DNA of 61,094 nt from Herbiconiux sp. (GCF_023264855.1 NZ_JAHFUW010000023.1:1-61094); one strand, 5' to 3'. Shown: positions 43,522 through 53,134, counted from the first letter of the stretch. Made by a program: numbers and translations. Notes: generated by a model from the letters alone, not told the origin.

Positions 43522-44714
43522 GGGCGGCCTCCTTCGTGTTCGGCGTGCTCGGATTCGGCGAGGGTGCCGATCGTGACTTCGCGTTCGGCGACCGAGCCAC
43601 CACCGGCTCCGCCCGGCTCGGGGGCGAGCACCGCCGTGTCGTCGGCGGCATCCTTCGCTCCGACGGGCCCCAGCACGGCCGCAGCGCTGCGCTGATAAGC
43701 CGCGATGCAGGCCACGCCGATCAGCAGCACCCCCTTGATCACCTCGGCGATCGAGGAGGGCACGGTCCCGGTGGCCGACTGCATGCCGACGGCCCCGGCG
43801 GTCAGCGCGGAGAAGAACAGCGCAGCGAGCACGATGCCGATCGGCGCGAGTCCGCCGAGCAGCGCCACGGCGAGGCCGGAGAAGCCCACCCCTCCGGAGA
43901 CCGAATTGAGGAGCCGGTCGTTGACGCCGGCCACCTGGATCCAGCCCACCACTCCCGCGCCGAGCCCGGAGACGAGCATGGTCGAGTAGACCGTGCGGGC
44001 CCGGGTGGCGCCGAGCCGCAGGGCGAGCTTCGGCCGGCTGGCGAACACCGTCAGCCGGGTGCTCGCGGCCGAGCGGCGCCAGAGGAAGAACGCCACGGCG
44101 ATCACGATCACCAGCAGGATGCCCCAGTGCGCCCGGGTGCCGGGGATCAGGGAGGGCAGCGCGGCCGCCTCGGGCAGCTTGGCGCTCTGCGGCGTGGCCG
44201 TCTCGTCGGGGCTCGCCAGCCAGGTGCGCAGCGTCCAGCCCAGCAGTCCGGCGGCGAGGTAGTTCAGCAGCAGCGTGCTGAGGATCTCGTTCACCCGCCA
44301 GCGCACGGCGAGGAAGGCGGGCAGCATCGCCATCGCCCCGCCGCCGGCCGCGCCGGCGAGAAGGCCCACCGGCCAGAGCAGGATGCTCGGGGCCGTTCCC
44401 TGCAGCAGCGAGTCGACGGCGAACACGGCGCCCGTGGCCGCGATGGCGCCGACCACGATCTGCCCCTCCGCCCCGACCGAGAACACCCCGGCGCGGAGGG
44501 CCGGGATGAGGGTGAGCGCCACGATCCCGATCGGAACCGCGCCCACGAGCACCTCGCCGACGCGGTACGGCGAGCTGGAGACGCCCTCGACGAGGCCCTG
44601 GATGCCCACCACCGGGTCGGCCCCGGCGAACACGATCAGCGCACCCGCCACCACCAGGATGGCGAGCACCACCGAGGCGGTGAGCACCCAGCGGCGCCGG
44701 TCGAAGGCGCTCAC
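43518..44714 (-). CDS. Nucleoside-type ABC transporter permease, first subunit
   Basis: 398 aa from GTG 44714, which overlaps the adenine deaminase stop (GTGA). Conserved segments are VFSVGAEGQIVVGAIAATG, VNEILSTLLLNYLAAGLLGW and GGVGFSGLAVALLGGLAPIGIVLAALFFSAL, typical of YufP/NupB-type subunits. A charged, Gly/Glu-rich C-terminal tail of about 45 residues is cytosolic. It works with the second permease, the double ATPase and the BMP lipoprotein. Confidence 0.9.
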   Translation of the reverse strand: MSAFDRRRWVLTASVVLAILVVAGALIVFAGADPVVGIQGLVEGVSSSPYRVGEVLVGAVPIGIVALTLIPALRAGVFSVGAEGQIVVGAIAATGAVFAVDSLLQGTAPSILLWPVGLLAGAAGGGAMAMLPAFLAVRWRVNEILSTLLLNYLAAGLLGWTLRTWLASPDETATPQSAKLPEAAALPSLIPGTRAHWGILLVIVIAVAFFLWRRSAASTRLTVFASRPKLALRLGATRARTVYSTMLVSGLGAGVVGWIQVAGVNDRLLNSVSGGVGFSGLAVALLGGLAPIGIVLAALFFSALTAGAVGMQSATGTVPSSIAEVIKGVLLIGVACIAAYQRSAAAVLGPVGAKDAADDTAVLAPEPGGAGGGSVAEREVTIGTLAESEHAEHEGGRP

Positions 44715-46570
44715 GAGTGCTCCCCGTCGTGACCGCAGCGGTCGACGGGGCCGGGCACCAGCACGTCGACGAACGACTGGGTGAGCGCGTCGATCAGTCC
44801 GAGCTCGGTCAGCCCGAGGTCGGGCACCACGTACAGGCCCACGAACGACAGGATGATGTACGGCGAGGGGATCGTGCAGCCGAGCGCGTGGGTGGCCTCG
44901 TGGCCGAGACGGAGCGCCTCGGCCGTCTCCTCGAACGGGGCGGCGCTCATCATGCCGCCCACCGGGAGCGGTACCCTGCCCACGACCTCGCCGTCGGCCA
45001 CCGTCACGAAGCCGCCCTGCATCATCCGGAGTTCTTCGACGGCGTGCAGCATCGAGGCGTCGTCGGCGCCCACCACGGCGATGTTCATGTTCGGGCAGTT
45101 CATGGTGATGGCGATGGCGCCGCGGTGCAGGCCGAAGCCCTTCACGAAACCGATGCCGGTGAGGGCGTCGCCGTGGTGGCGGTCGACCACGGCGATCTTC
45201 AGCACGTCGTTCGCGGTGTCGCCCTGCACGAGGCCGTCGACCACGTCGAGCTCGGCCTCGAAGGCGTGCTTGAAGTAGCCCTTGTACATCTCCATGGCCC
45301 GCACGCGCACACGATCGGGCGACCCGCCGGCCGCCCCCGCCGCATCCGCTCGCACCTGGAACATCGCCGGGTCGAGGGTCTCGGGCAGGTGCACGGTATC
45401 GGTCATCCACTCGGGCAGCTCGTCGGTGTTCTCGAACAGCGCGCGGCCGTCGCGGGCCACGATCCGCCCCTCGACCACGACTACCGACGGTCGTACCTCG
45501 GCAAGATCGGGGATGATCTGCAGGTCGGCCAGCCGCGACGGGGCCAGGATGCCGAGCACCTGGTCGAGCCGGTAGTAGGCGGCGGGCTGGGTGGTGGCCA
45601 TCCGGTAGGCCAGCTGCGGGTCGACCCCGAAGCGGATGGCCTGGCGCACGTGGTGGTCGATGTGTCCCTCGGTGTGCAGGTCGAGCGCGTGCTTGTCGTC
45701 GGCGCAGAAGCACAGGCTGCGGAGCGCGGGCGCCACCTTCTGGAGGTCGGAGAAGATCGGCACGGTGTTGTCGGTGAGCGAGGCGCCCATCACCGTGATC
45801 ATGGCCCCGAGCCGCACCCGCTCGAGCACCTCGTCGATGGTGGCGGAGTTGTGGTCGTCGCCCACGCCCGCCGCGAGGTAGCCCCAGAGCGACTCGTTCG
45901 TCTGAGCGGCCGTGTGGCCGGTGATCCGCCGGCCGGCGGCGAGCGCCTCGCGGAAGCGGCCGGTCGACTCCTCGCCGTAGTCGAAGGGGTTGCCTTCGCC
46001 GAGGTTGGTGGTGACGTCGTCCCACAGCCGGCCGCGCACGACCTCCTCGGGGATGACCGCGCCGCCGCGCTCGAGCTGCGGCGAACCGGGCGTCTTCGGC
46101 GACACCTGCTGGAAGATGTGCAGCGGAGTCGTGGTGGACAGCAGCTGGTCCATGCCGCGCGCGCCCCACACGTTGGCCGCGCCGTTCGGGTCGGTGAGCA
46201 CGGTTCCGGTGCCGCGAGCCACGCTGAGGCGGCCGAGTTCCCCGGGGGTGAGGTTGGTGTACTCGATGTGCAGGTGCGCGTCGATGAAGGTGGGCACCAC
46301 GTGGCATCCCGAGGCGTCGATCTCGTCGAAGGCCCCGGATGCGTCGCTCCCGTCGGCCGCGGCGGGCACGGCGGCCACGTGCTCCCAGGGCGTGAGCGCC
46401 GCGATGTGCCGGCCGGCGATCACGATGTCGCGTTCCAGCCACTCCTCGGTGCCCGGCGACTGCACGAGGCCTCCGCGGATCACGAGATCGGGCCGCTCGG
46501 CGCCGATGGCCACGGCCCGCAGCCGGCCGAGTTCGGCGGCCGTCGGGTAGAGATCGGTCTTCTCGGTCAT
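44711..46570 (-). CDS. ade: Adenine deaminase
   Basis: 619 aa, in the range of Ade. The amidohydrolase metal motif DAHLHIEYTNLTPGEL, the ITGHTAAQTNE segment, SLCFCADDKHALDLHTEGHIDHHVR (active-site Asp region) and the C-terminal GFVKGFGLHRGAIA match the family. It converts adenine to hypoxanthine and ammonia. It lies inside the importer operon, overlapping both the ATPase (46567-46570) and the permease, so uptake and deamination are tightly coupled. Confidence 0.92.
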   Translation of the reverse strand: MTEKTDLYPTAAELGRLRAVAIGAERPDLVIRGGLVQSPGTEEWLERDIVIAGRHIAALTPWEHVAAVPAAADGSDASGAFDEIDASGCHVVPTFIDAHLHIEYTNLTPGELGRLSVARGTGTVLTDPNGAANVWGARGMDQLLSTTTPLHIFQQVSPKTPGSPQLERGGAVIPEEVVRGRLWDDVTTNLGEGNPFDYGEESTGRFREALAAGRRITGHTAAQTNESLWGYLAAGVGDDHNSATIDEVLERVRLGAMITVMGASLTDNTVPIFSDLQKVAPALRSLCFCADDKHALDLHTEGHIDHHVRQAIRFGVDPQLAYRMATTQPAAYYRLDQVLGILAPSRLADLQIIPDLAEVRPSVVVVEGRIVARDGRALFENTDELPEWMTDTVHLPETLDPAMFQVRADAAGAAGGSPDRVRVRAMEMYKGYFKHAFEAELDVVDGLVQGDTANDVLKIAVVDRHHGDALTGIGFVKGFGLHRGAIAITMNCPNMNIAVVGADDASMLHAVEELRMMQGGFVTVADGEVVGRVPLPVGGMMSAAPFEETAEALRLGHEATHALGCTIPSPYIILSFVGLYVVPDLGLTELGLIDALTQSFVDVLVPGPVDRCGHDGEHS

Positions 46571-48123
46571 GCGGGATCGCTCTCTGCGAGGGGGGAATCG
46601 GATGCGTGTGCGGACGTCGGCCCGTCGCCCGGCAGCCCGGCCATCGCCCGGCCGAGCCGTTCGGTGCTCGCCTCGGCGATCGGCAGGTCGGCCACCACGC
46701 GGCCACCGAACATCACCAGCACGCGGTCGGCCACCCCGAGCACCTCGTCGAGGTCGTGCGAGGCCACCAGCACGGCGGCCCCGGCGGCGGCGAGGTCGAT
46801 CAGGCGCTCCCGGATGGCCTGTGACGCCCGTAGGTCCAGGCCCTGCGTCGGCCCGTACGCGAGCACGGCGGTCGGCGTCGGCGAGGCGCCGAGCTCCCGC
46901 GCAGCGAGCAGCTTCTGCTGGTTGCCGCCGGAGAGCCCCGAGGCCACCAGGTCGGGGCGGGCGGGGCGCACGTCGAAATCGAGGAGCCGCGTGGGGGCAT
47001 CCGGTGCGCCCGCTCCGGCCCGGCGCCCGGCTCCGACCGCCGTCGCGTACAGCCCGAGGTTCTCGCCCAGGCTCATCGTGGGCACCACGGCCTCCGAGCG
47101 CTCCTCGGGGATCCAGGCGAGCCCGGCGCGCTGCAGGGCGACCGCGGATGCGGCGGCCGGCGCCCCGGTGAGGGTCACGGTTCCGGCATCCGGCTTCACG
47201 AATCCGCCGAGCACGTCCAGCAGCAGGTTCTGTCCGCTGCCGGCCACTCCGGCGATGCCGACGATCTCGCCCGATCGCACGGCGAGATCGACGCCGTCGA
47301 GCCGGGCGTCGCGGGGGGATCCCGCCACGATGCCGGAGGCCGCGAGCACGACCTCGCCGATCGCGCGCGCGGCTCGGGCCGGGGGCGCCGCGAGCTCGCC
47401 CACCATCAGCCGGGCGATCTCGGTGGGCTCGAGTCCGGCGGCGGCGCCGTGGTGCACGTTCTCGCCGTGCGAGAGCACCGTGAGGTCATCCGCCACCTGC
47501 CGCACCTCGTCGAGCCGGTGGGTGATCAGCAGCACCGCGGTGCCGAGCTCACAGAGCGAGCGCAGGTGCTCGAACAATCCGCCCACCTCGAGCGGGCCGA
47601 GGCTGGCGGTGGGCTCGTCGAGGATGAGGGTGTGGGCGCCCTCGGCGAGCGCCACCACGATCTCGCCGAGCTGCCGGTGCGCCTGGGTGAGCGAGGAGGT
47701 GGGGGCCTCCAGATCAACCTCGACGCGGGCGCGCTCGAGCGTGGCGCTCAGCAGCGACCGGGCCGAGCGCCGGTTCGCCAGGCGTCGCGGGCCCACCAGG
47801 AGGTAGTTCTCCACCAGGCTCAGCTCGCCCACGAGGCTCAGCTGCTGCGGCACCATGTTGATGCCGGCGTGCTTGGCGGCGGCGCGATCGCGCGGGGCGA
47901 AGGCGCTGCCGCCGAGGGTCATCGAACCGGAGGTGGGCTGCTCGATGCCGGCCAGCACTTTGGCCAGCGTGGACTTGCCCGCGCCGTTCTCGCCCACCAG
48001 GGCGTGCACGGCGCCCGGTCGCACGACCAGCGACACGTCGCGGAGCGCGTGCACCGGTCCGAAGCTCTTGGAGATGGACCGCGCGTGGAGCACGCGGTCC
48101 ATCTCCTGGGGTGAGACGGTCAT
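46567..48123 (-). CDS. ABC transporter ATP-binding protein with two nucleotide-binding domains
   Basis: 518 aa. NBD1 (about 10-240) has Walker A GENGAGKST, a degenerate signature region and Walker B LILDEPTASLG. NBD2 (about 260-490) has a degenerate Walker A (GVAGSGQN), a good signature ASGLSGGNQQK and ASHDLDE. This asymmetry is normal for nucleoside and ribose importers (NupA/RbsA). It overlaps the binding-protein stop by one base (TGATG). Confidence 0.92.
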   Translation of the reverse strand: MTVSPQEMDRVLHARSISKSFGPVHALRDVSLVVRPGAVHALVGENGAGKSTLAKVLAGIEQPTSGSMTLGGSAFAPRDRAAAKHAGINMVPQQLSLVGELSLVENYLLVGPRRLANRRSARSLLSATLERARVEVDLEAPTSSLTQAHRQLGEIVVALAEGAHTLILDEPTASLGPLEVGGLFEHLRSLCELGTAVLLITHRLDEVRQVADDLTVLSHGENVHHGAAAGLEPTEIARLMVGELAAPPARAARAIGEVVLAASGIVAGSPRDARLDGVDLAVRSGEIVGIAGVAGSGQNLLLDVLGGFVKPDAGTVTLTGAPAAASAVALQRAGLAWIPEERSEAVVPTMSLGENLGLYATAVGAGRRAGAGAPDAPTRLLDFDVRPARPDLVASGLSGGNQQKLLAARELGASPTPTAVLAYGPTQGLDLRASQAIRERLIDLAAAGAAVLVASHDLDEVLGVADRVLVMFGGRVVADLPIAEASTERLGRAMAGLPGDGPTSAHASDSPLAESDPA

Positions 48124-49154
48124 CAGCCGATCGTGACGGATCCGTCGGTGATGCCGGCGATCAGCTCGTCCACCTTGGTGCCGACGTCGGCGGGCACCTT
48201 GCCGTCGACGGTGTTGATCGGGTGGTAGACGATTCCGCCGTTCTGCAGCGTGGAGGTGACTCCCTTGCCGCCGAAGTCGCCCGCGGAGACCTCTTCGACC
48301 CAGCCCTTGATGATCGGGTACATGTCGAGGTCGACGGTGGACACGTTGGTGGCCAGCGCCGCCTCGCCCGCCGCGGAGGAGACGCCGACGCTCAGCACGC
48401 CCGCTTCGGCCGCAGCCGATCCCACACCGGTGGCGATGCCGTCACCGGTCGTGTAGACGAGCTGGGCGCCCTGTCCCACGAGCCCGGTGGTGGCGGCAGC
48501 GGCCGCCTGCGCGTCGTCGAAGCTGCCGGCGTAGACCACGGGCAGCAGCGTGGCGGCGGGGTTCGCGGCGGTGACGCCCTGCTGGAAGAACGCGTCGGTG
48601 GCCTTCACGAAGTCGAGCTCGAGGCTCTCGACCCGGCCGATCGGCGTGGCGCCGGTGAGGCCTGCGATGTAGCCCGACAGGTAGCCCACCTGCGGGGTGT
48701 CGTAGGTCCAGGTCTCGACGTTGTCGGTGTACTTCTCGAGGATGTCGGGGCCGCCCGAGGCGGTGAACTTCACGTCGGGGAAGTCGCCGGCCACCGAGAA
48801 CATCGCGTCGCCCAGCTCGATGCCGTGACCGATGATGAGGTCGTAGCCCTGGCTGGCGAAGTCGGCGATCACCGGCTCGCTCGTGGCGGGGTCGGACATC
48901 TGGTCGCGCAGCTCGTACTCGATCAGCCCTTCGTCCTCGAGCTTCTGCAGCGCGTCGGCGAGCGCCTGGTTGAAGGCGCCGTCGTTGGTGTTGCCGGGGG
49001 TGAGCGCGCCGACCTTGATCGGTTCGGCGCCCGAGGCGGCGGGGGTTCCGGCGTCGGTCGACGCGGTGCTGCCTGAGCTGCAGCCGGTCAGGGCGAGGGC
49101 TGCGACGGTGACGAGGACCGCTCCGCTGAGGAGGGCTCCTTTTCTTCTGGACAT
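48123..49154 (-). CDS. BMP-family (Med/PnrA) nucleoside-binding lipoprotein
   Basis: 343 aa. The signal peptide ends in lipobox LTGC (Cys25). The BMP domain shows VGALTPGNTNDGAFNQALADAL, DLIIGHGIELGDAM, DTPQVGYLSGYIAGL and VYHPINTVDGKVP. BMP proteins bind purine nucleosides outside the membrane and deliver them to the paired permeases. It leads the transporter operon after the secreted unknown protein, about 95 bp downstream of it. Confidence 0.92.
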   Translation of the reverse strand: MSRRKGALLSGAVLVTVAALALTGCSSGSTASTDAGTPAASGAEPIKVGALTPGNTNDGAFNQALADALQKLEDEGLIEYELRDQMSDPATSEPVIADFASQGYDLIIGHGIELGDAMFSVAGDFPDVKFTASGGPDILEKYTDNVETWTYDTPQVGYLSGYIAGLTGATPIGRVESLELDFVKATDAFFQQGVTAANPAATLLPVVYAGSFDDAQAAAAATTGLVGQGAQLVYTTGDGIATGVGSAAAEAGVLSVGVSSAAGEAALATNVSTVDLDMYPIIKGWVEEVSAGDFGGKGVTSTLQNGGIVYHPINTVDGKVPADVGTKVDELIAGITDGSVTIG

Positions 49155-49250
49155 GGTGTTCCTTTCGGGAGTGACATAGGGATGGTGTTCGGGTGGTGCT
49201 GTGGTGCAGTCAGGGGGCCGGTCGGGTAGTTGGTCGGCGGGGCAGGTGGG

Positions 49251-49970
49251 TCAGCGGGGCAGGTCGCTCAGGCCTTCGGCGAGGGTCGGGCCCACGAAGG
49301 CGTCGCTGTCGGTGGAGAAGTGCCCGAGCAGGGCGCCGGTCGCGATCGAGAAACAGGGGTCGAGGCCGTCGACGGTGGGCGGGGCATCCGGATGCAGGGC
49401 CAGATCCGGGACGCAGACCACCGGATGCCCGTGCAGCGTTCGGGCGACGCCGGTGGCGGGGAGCGTGCCGGTGCGGTCGGCGGCGAGGAGCGCGGCCTGC
49501 GAGAGGAAGCCGCGCAGCCCCCGGTCGTCGAGGCACTCCGCAGCGGTTTTCGTGCATCCGACGATCCAGCGGATTCGGCCGTCGGCCTCGAGCGCGACCT
49601 CACCGGTCTGCACCCCGAGCGCACTCTCGCCCTGCGACTTCACGTCGATGCGGAGCCGGTACACCGCGCCGTCTCGGGTGGAGGTGATGTGCTCCACGTA
49701 GAGCGGCTCCGACTTGGTGCCGGTGACGGTGTAGCCGTCCGGCCAGGCCGCTACCAGCGGGGCGAGCTCGACCTCGGCACCATCGGCGGGCGCGGTAGCA
49801 GGAGCGGAGTCGGCATCGGCGACCGCGTCCGCGAGTTCCGGGGCCTCGGCGCGCGAGGCGGCCGACCCGGCCACCACGGCGGCGACGACCGCGATCACCG
49901 CCACGAGTCCGACCTGCCCGAGCACTCCGGTGACGATCCTGCTCGGGCGTCGTGCCGCCCGGATGCTCAT
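49251..49970 (-). CDS. Secreted or membrane-anchored protein of unknown function
   Basis: 239 aa, not recognised. A basic N-terminus (MSIRAARRPSR) is followed by one hydrophobic helix (IVTGVLGQVGLVAVIAVVAAV), then a predicted extracytoplasmic domain with three Cys in IVGCTKTAAECLDD and GLDPCFSI. Its start overlaps the adenosine deaminase stop by ATGA, so the two are co-translated, and it precedes the nucleoside importer. That context suggests a surface role in nucleoside handling, but no enzymatic motif is visible. Confidence 0.75.
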   Translation of the reverse strand: MSIRAARRPSRIVTGVLGQVGLVAVIAVVAAVVAGSAASRAEAPELADAVADADSAPATAPADGAEVELAPLVAAWPDGYTVTGTKSEPLYVEHITSTRDGAVYRLRIDVKSQGESALGVQTGEVALEADGRIRWIVGCTKTAAECLDDRGLRGFLSQAALLAADRTGTLPATGVARTLHGHPVVCVPDLALHPDAPPTVDGLDPCFSIATGALLGHFSTDSDAFVGPTLAEGLSDLPR

Positions 49971-51067
49971 GTCGCCACCTCGAGATCGCTCAGCTCCGCG
50001 AGCAGGTCGCGCTTGAGGTCGTCGTCGGCGAAGGAGGCCCGGATCGATTCCGCGGCGAAGCGCACCAGCTCGGGCCGGCCGTAGCCGAATGCTCCCGCCG
50101 CCACGGCCCAGTCCTCGTCGAGCGTGCAGGCCAGCGGCGCCGGGTCGTCGGTGTTCAGCGTGACGCGCACGCCCGCCTCCACCAGCAGCGGCAGCGGATG
50201 CGAGGCCCAGTCCGGGTAGAGGCCGAGCGTGATGTTCGAGCGCGGGCACACGTCGAGCGGGATGCCCTCGTCGACGAGCCGCTGCACGAGCACCGGGTCT
50301 TCGATCGAACGCACGCCGTGGTCGATCCGTTCGGCGTGCAAGTGGTCGAGGGCGTCCCACACTCCCGCGGGGCCGCTCGACTCGCCGGCGTGAACCGTGC
50401 GGTGCAGGCCCGCCGCCTCTGCGGCCCGGAAGGCGGTGCGGAACTTCTCCCCGGTGGGGCCGCTTGCCTTCTCGTCGCCGTCGATGCTGAGGGCGACGAC
50501 GCGGGAGGGGCGGTGGCCGACGAGGGCGGCGACCGCCTGCTCCGCCTCGATCGCGGTCTGGGTGCGCAGCAGCGAGTAGGCGATGTTGGTGACGCAGAGG
50601 CCGTCCTGCTCGGCCTCGTCCAGCCCCGCGGCGAGCGCCTGCATCAACTCGATCTCGCGGCCGTGCCAGGCGTTCCAGTGGGTCGGGTTCACGATCACGT
50701 CGGAGTAGCGGATGCCCGAGGCCGTCTGCCGTGCGGCGAACGCGTAGGCGATCCGGGCCGCCTGCTCGGGGGTTCGCACCAGGCCGCACTGCCAGTCGAG
50801 GAAGCGCAGGAAGCCGCTGAGCCCGGCTCCGCCGACCCCGTGGGCGGTACCGCCGGTCGTGATCTCCGGCCGCACGAAGGCGTCGTGCGTGCTGACGTCG
50901 AAGATGGTGGCTGCCGGACCGGGCAGGGCGACGCCGTTCTCCTTCGCGAGCCGCAGCAGGTCGACCAGCGCGAAGGTGCCCTCCAGGTGCACGTGCACCT
51001 CGGCCTTCGGCAGCAGCCGGATGTCCTGCTCGTCGATGCGGACGGCGGCGGGGGCGAGGGCGGGCAT
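49967..51067 (-). CDS. add: Adenosine deaminase
   Basis: 366 aa from ATG 51067, with GAAAGG upstream; the longer ORF to 51121 lacks a ribosome site. Zinc and catalytic motifs are intact: KAEVHVHLEGTF, HAGESSGP (catalytic Glu region), ERIDHGVRS and LNTDDPAPL. It deaminates adenosine to inosine. It is first in the purine operon and shares its upstream region with the guanine-type deaminase gene. Actinobacterial adenine or aminofutalosine deaminases are related, but the transporter context supports purine salvage. Confidence 0.9.
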   Translation of the reverse strand: MPALAPAAVRIDEQDIRLLPKAEVHVHLEGTFALVDLLRLAKENGVALPGPAATIFDVSTHDAFVRPEITTGGTAHGVGGAGLSGFLRFLDWQCGLVRTPEQAARIAYAFAARQTASGIRYSDVIVNPTHWNAWHGREIELMQALAAGLDEAEQDGLCVTNIAYSLLRTQTAIEAEQAVAALVGHRPSRVVALSIDGDEKASGPTGEKFRTAFRAAEAAGLHRTVHAGESSGPAGVWDALDHLHAERIDHGVRSIEDPVLVQRLVDEGIPLDVCPRSNITLGLYPDWASHPLPLLVEAGVRVTLNTDDPAPLACTLDEDWAVAAGAFGYGRPELVRFAAESIRASFADDDLKRDLLAELSDLEVAT

Positions 51068-51143
51068 GCTGACCTTTCGGGTGCGTTGAGCGCGATCGGA
51101 CGGGCTCCACGGGGTGTGCACAGCAGGCTAACCGCGGCGCAGC

Positions 51144-51171
51144 ACTTGTTGACAAGTAGAGTGGAACTTGT
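51144..51171. promoter_or_regulatory. Repeated ACTTGT/ACAAGT half-sites, probable GntR operator
   Basis: ACTTG-N4-CAAGT (51144-51157) overlaps ACAAGT-N8-ACTTGT (51152-51171), an array of three alternating half-sites between divergent adenosine deaminase and guanine-type deaminase genes. A TTGACA on the plus strand is embedded at 51149-51154. The GntR protein of this operon is the likely reader. Confidence 0.55.
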
Positions 51172-51272
51172 TCGAAGACCGTAACCGCGGCGTAACACTG
51201 TGACGTGAATCCGGGGTTTTATGACTGAGTGTGACGGCAGACGACCGTTCTTGTGCACATGTGAAGGACACC

Positions 51273-51761
51273 GTGACTGATACCCTGACCGAGCTCGAGG
51301 CCGGCTTCCTGCAGCAGAGCCTGCGTGCGGCGGAGACCTCGCGAGCCGAGGGCCGGCATCCGTTCGGCGCCATCGTCGTCGATGCGGCCGGCAGGGTGGT
51401 GGCCTCGTTCGGCAACAACTCGCTGCCGCCGGAGGGCGATCCCACCCAGCACGCCGAGATGCGGGCCGTCGCGGCCGCCTTCCACGCGCTCGGAGCCGAG
51501 GGGATGGCCGGCAGCACGCTCTACACGAGCGCCGAGCCGTGCGCGATGTGCTCCGGCGCCGTCTACTGGACGGGCATCGATCGCGTGGTCTACGCGCTCT
51601 CCGAGCGGCGCCTGCTCGAGCTCACCGGCGACCACCCCGAGAACCCCACGTTCTCACTGCCGTGCCGCGAGGTGTTCGCCCGCGGCCAGCGCTCGATCGC
51701 CGTGTCGGGGCCGCACCTCGAAGAGGAGGCCGCCCAGGCGCACCTCGGCTTCTGGAGCTGA
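51273..51761 (+). CDS. Nucleoside/guanine deaminase (cytidine-deaminase-like fold)
   Basis: 162 aa from GTG 51273, which has AAGGA 4 nt upstream; GTGs at 51231 and 51261 are possible. The zinc site is complete: HAEMRAVAAA and PCAMCSGAVYW. The C-terminus (FSLPCREVFARG, HLGFWS) fits guanine deaminases rather than TadA, whose anticodon-binding features I do not see. It would convert guanine to xanthine. It is divergent from adenosine deaminase and may share the operator between them. Confidence 0.82.
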   Translation: MTDTLTELEAGFLQQSLRAAETSRAEGRHPFGAIVVDAAGRVVASFGNNSLPPEGDPTQHAEMRAVAAAFHALGAEGMAGSTLYTSAEPCAMCSGAVYWTGIDRVVYALSERRLLELTGDHPENPTFSLPCREVFARGQRSIAVSGPHLEEEAAQAHLGFWS

Positions 51762-51770
51762 CGCGCAGCC

Positions 51771-52964
51771 CTAGCCGGGCAGCGCGCCCGACAGCACGCG
51801 GCCTCGGCTGACGACGGCGACGATCCGCTCGGGCGTGAGCTCGGCCAGGTCGTCCCACGGCCGCCCGCGCACCACCACGAAGTCGGCGGCGTGGCCCTCT
51901 TCGAGGCGGCCGAGGCGATCGCCGAGACCCAGGCTGTCGGCCGCATCCGAGGTGGCGGAGACGAGCGTGCGCTCGGCGCTCCAGTCGAAGGCGGAGCGCA
52001 TCGCGCGCAGCTCGTCGAGCTGTCCGCCGTGCCGCACGAAGCGCCCGTTGGCGTCGGTGCCGAGCACGAACCGCACGCCCGCTCGGGCCGCGGCGAGGAA
52101 CGCGGGGTCGCGCCCGGCCACCACCTCGCGTGCCTTGCCGCTCGCCTCGGCTCGGATGCCGTCGCCGCCCGCGGCCACGAGGTCGTTGATCAGCAGGGTG
52201 GGGCTCACCGGCATGTTGGCCGCCACGAGCGCAGCGAACTGCTCGGTCCGGATGCCCGTGGCGTGCTCGATCGAGTCGACGCCCTCCTCGAGCGCGATGT
52301 CGATGCCCTCCGCGGTGTGCGAGTGGGCGGCGACGAGCATCCGCAGGGCGTGGGCCTCGTCGACCGTGGCGGCGATCTCGGCGCGGGTCTGGTTGCGCCA
52401 GCCCACGTGGTCGCCCATCGAGAAGATGCCGCCGCTGGTGTAGATCTTGATCCCGGTCGCTCCCTCGCGGGCCCACTGGCGCACGAGCCGACGGCACTCG
52501 TCGGGCGAGTCGGCGACGGGCGGCCGGTCCCGGTGGCGTGGCGGGGTGAAGAGGTCGCCGTGCCCGGCCGTCATGCCGACGGGGCCGCTGGAGAGCAGGC
52601 GAGGGCCTTCGAGCACGCCCTGGTCGAAGGCCCGGCCCACGGCGATCTGGATCGGCGTCGCCGCGAGATCGCGCATCGTCGTCACCCCGAAGGAGGCGAA
52701 GCGCAGGGCGTGCGCGGCGACGTGCATCGCCTTCTCCTCCGGCGGCGTCACGAGCGGCCAGGCGTCGCCCGGGCCGGCGCCGTCGAGAACGCTGGTGTCC
52801 AGGTGTACGTGGGTGTCGATCAGCCCCGGGATGACGGCGAGCCCCGGATGCCGGTCCTCGGCCGGGCCGACACCCGTGATGCGGTCACCCGTCCACTCGA
52901 GGCGGGCCGGGCCCGTCAGGCGGGTGCCGTTCCAGACGGTGATGCCGTCGAGTGCGTGGCTCAT
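51771..52964 (-). CDS. Metal-dependent amidohydrolase
   Basis: 397 aa. Motifs of the imidazolonepropionase/Xaa-Pro-like amidohydrolases are all present: IPGLIDTHVHLD, AAHSHTAEG, SIEHATG and LGTDANG. There is no signal peptide, unlike the amidohydrolase at 4.3-5.9 kb. It is convergent with the deaminase gene, the stops being only 10 bp apart with no hairpin. The substrate may be a cyclic amide from purine breakdown, given the neighbours, but this is a guess. Confidence 0.82.
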   Translation of the reverse strand: MSHALDGITVWNGTRLTGPARLEWTGDRITGVGPAEDRHPGLAVIPGLIDTHVHLDTSVLDGAGPGDAWPLVTPPEEKAMHVAAHALRFASFGVTTMRDLAATPIQIAVGRAFDQGVLEGPRLLSSGPVGMTAGHGDLFTPPRHRDRPPVADSPDECRRLVRQWAREGATGIKIYTSGGIFSMGDHVGWRNQTRAEIAATVDEAHALRMLVAAHSHTAEGIDIALEEGVDSIEHATGIRTEQFAALVAANMPVSPTLLINDLVAAGGDGIRAEASGKAREVVAGRDPAFLAAARAGVRFVLGTDANGRFVRHGGQLDELRAMRSAFDWSAERTLVSATSDAADSLGLGDRLGRLEEGHAADFVVVRGRPWDDLAELTPERIVAVVSRGRVLSGALPG

Positions 52965-53134
52965 GACGCTCCTGATCCGTGTTCGGGGCCGGCGGGGCCG
53001 GCGCCGGGCCGAGTCCCGCCGGGCGCGGTGCAGACAACGATATCCGTCGCTGTGTGACGAATTCCCCCGCGGAGCCGTCTGACCTATGTGGCGGAAATCT
53101 GATCCACACCCCGCTCGCGACGAAGGAGACCCCC

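Noticed and set aside
43518-46706. Single 1062-codon frame covering a permease and upstream sequence
   Set aside because: The part above 44714 is antisense-like shadow of adenine deaminase in another frame; the permease starts at the GTGA overlap.
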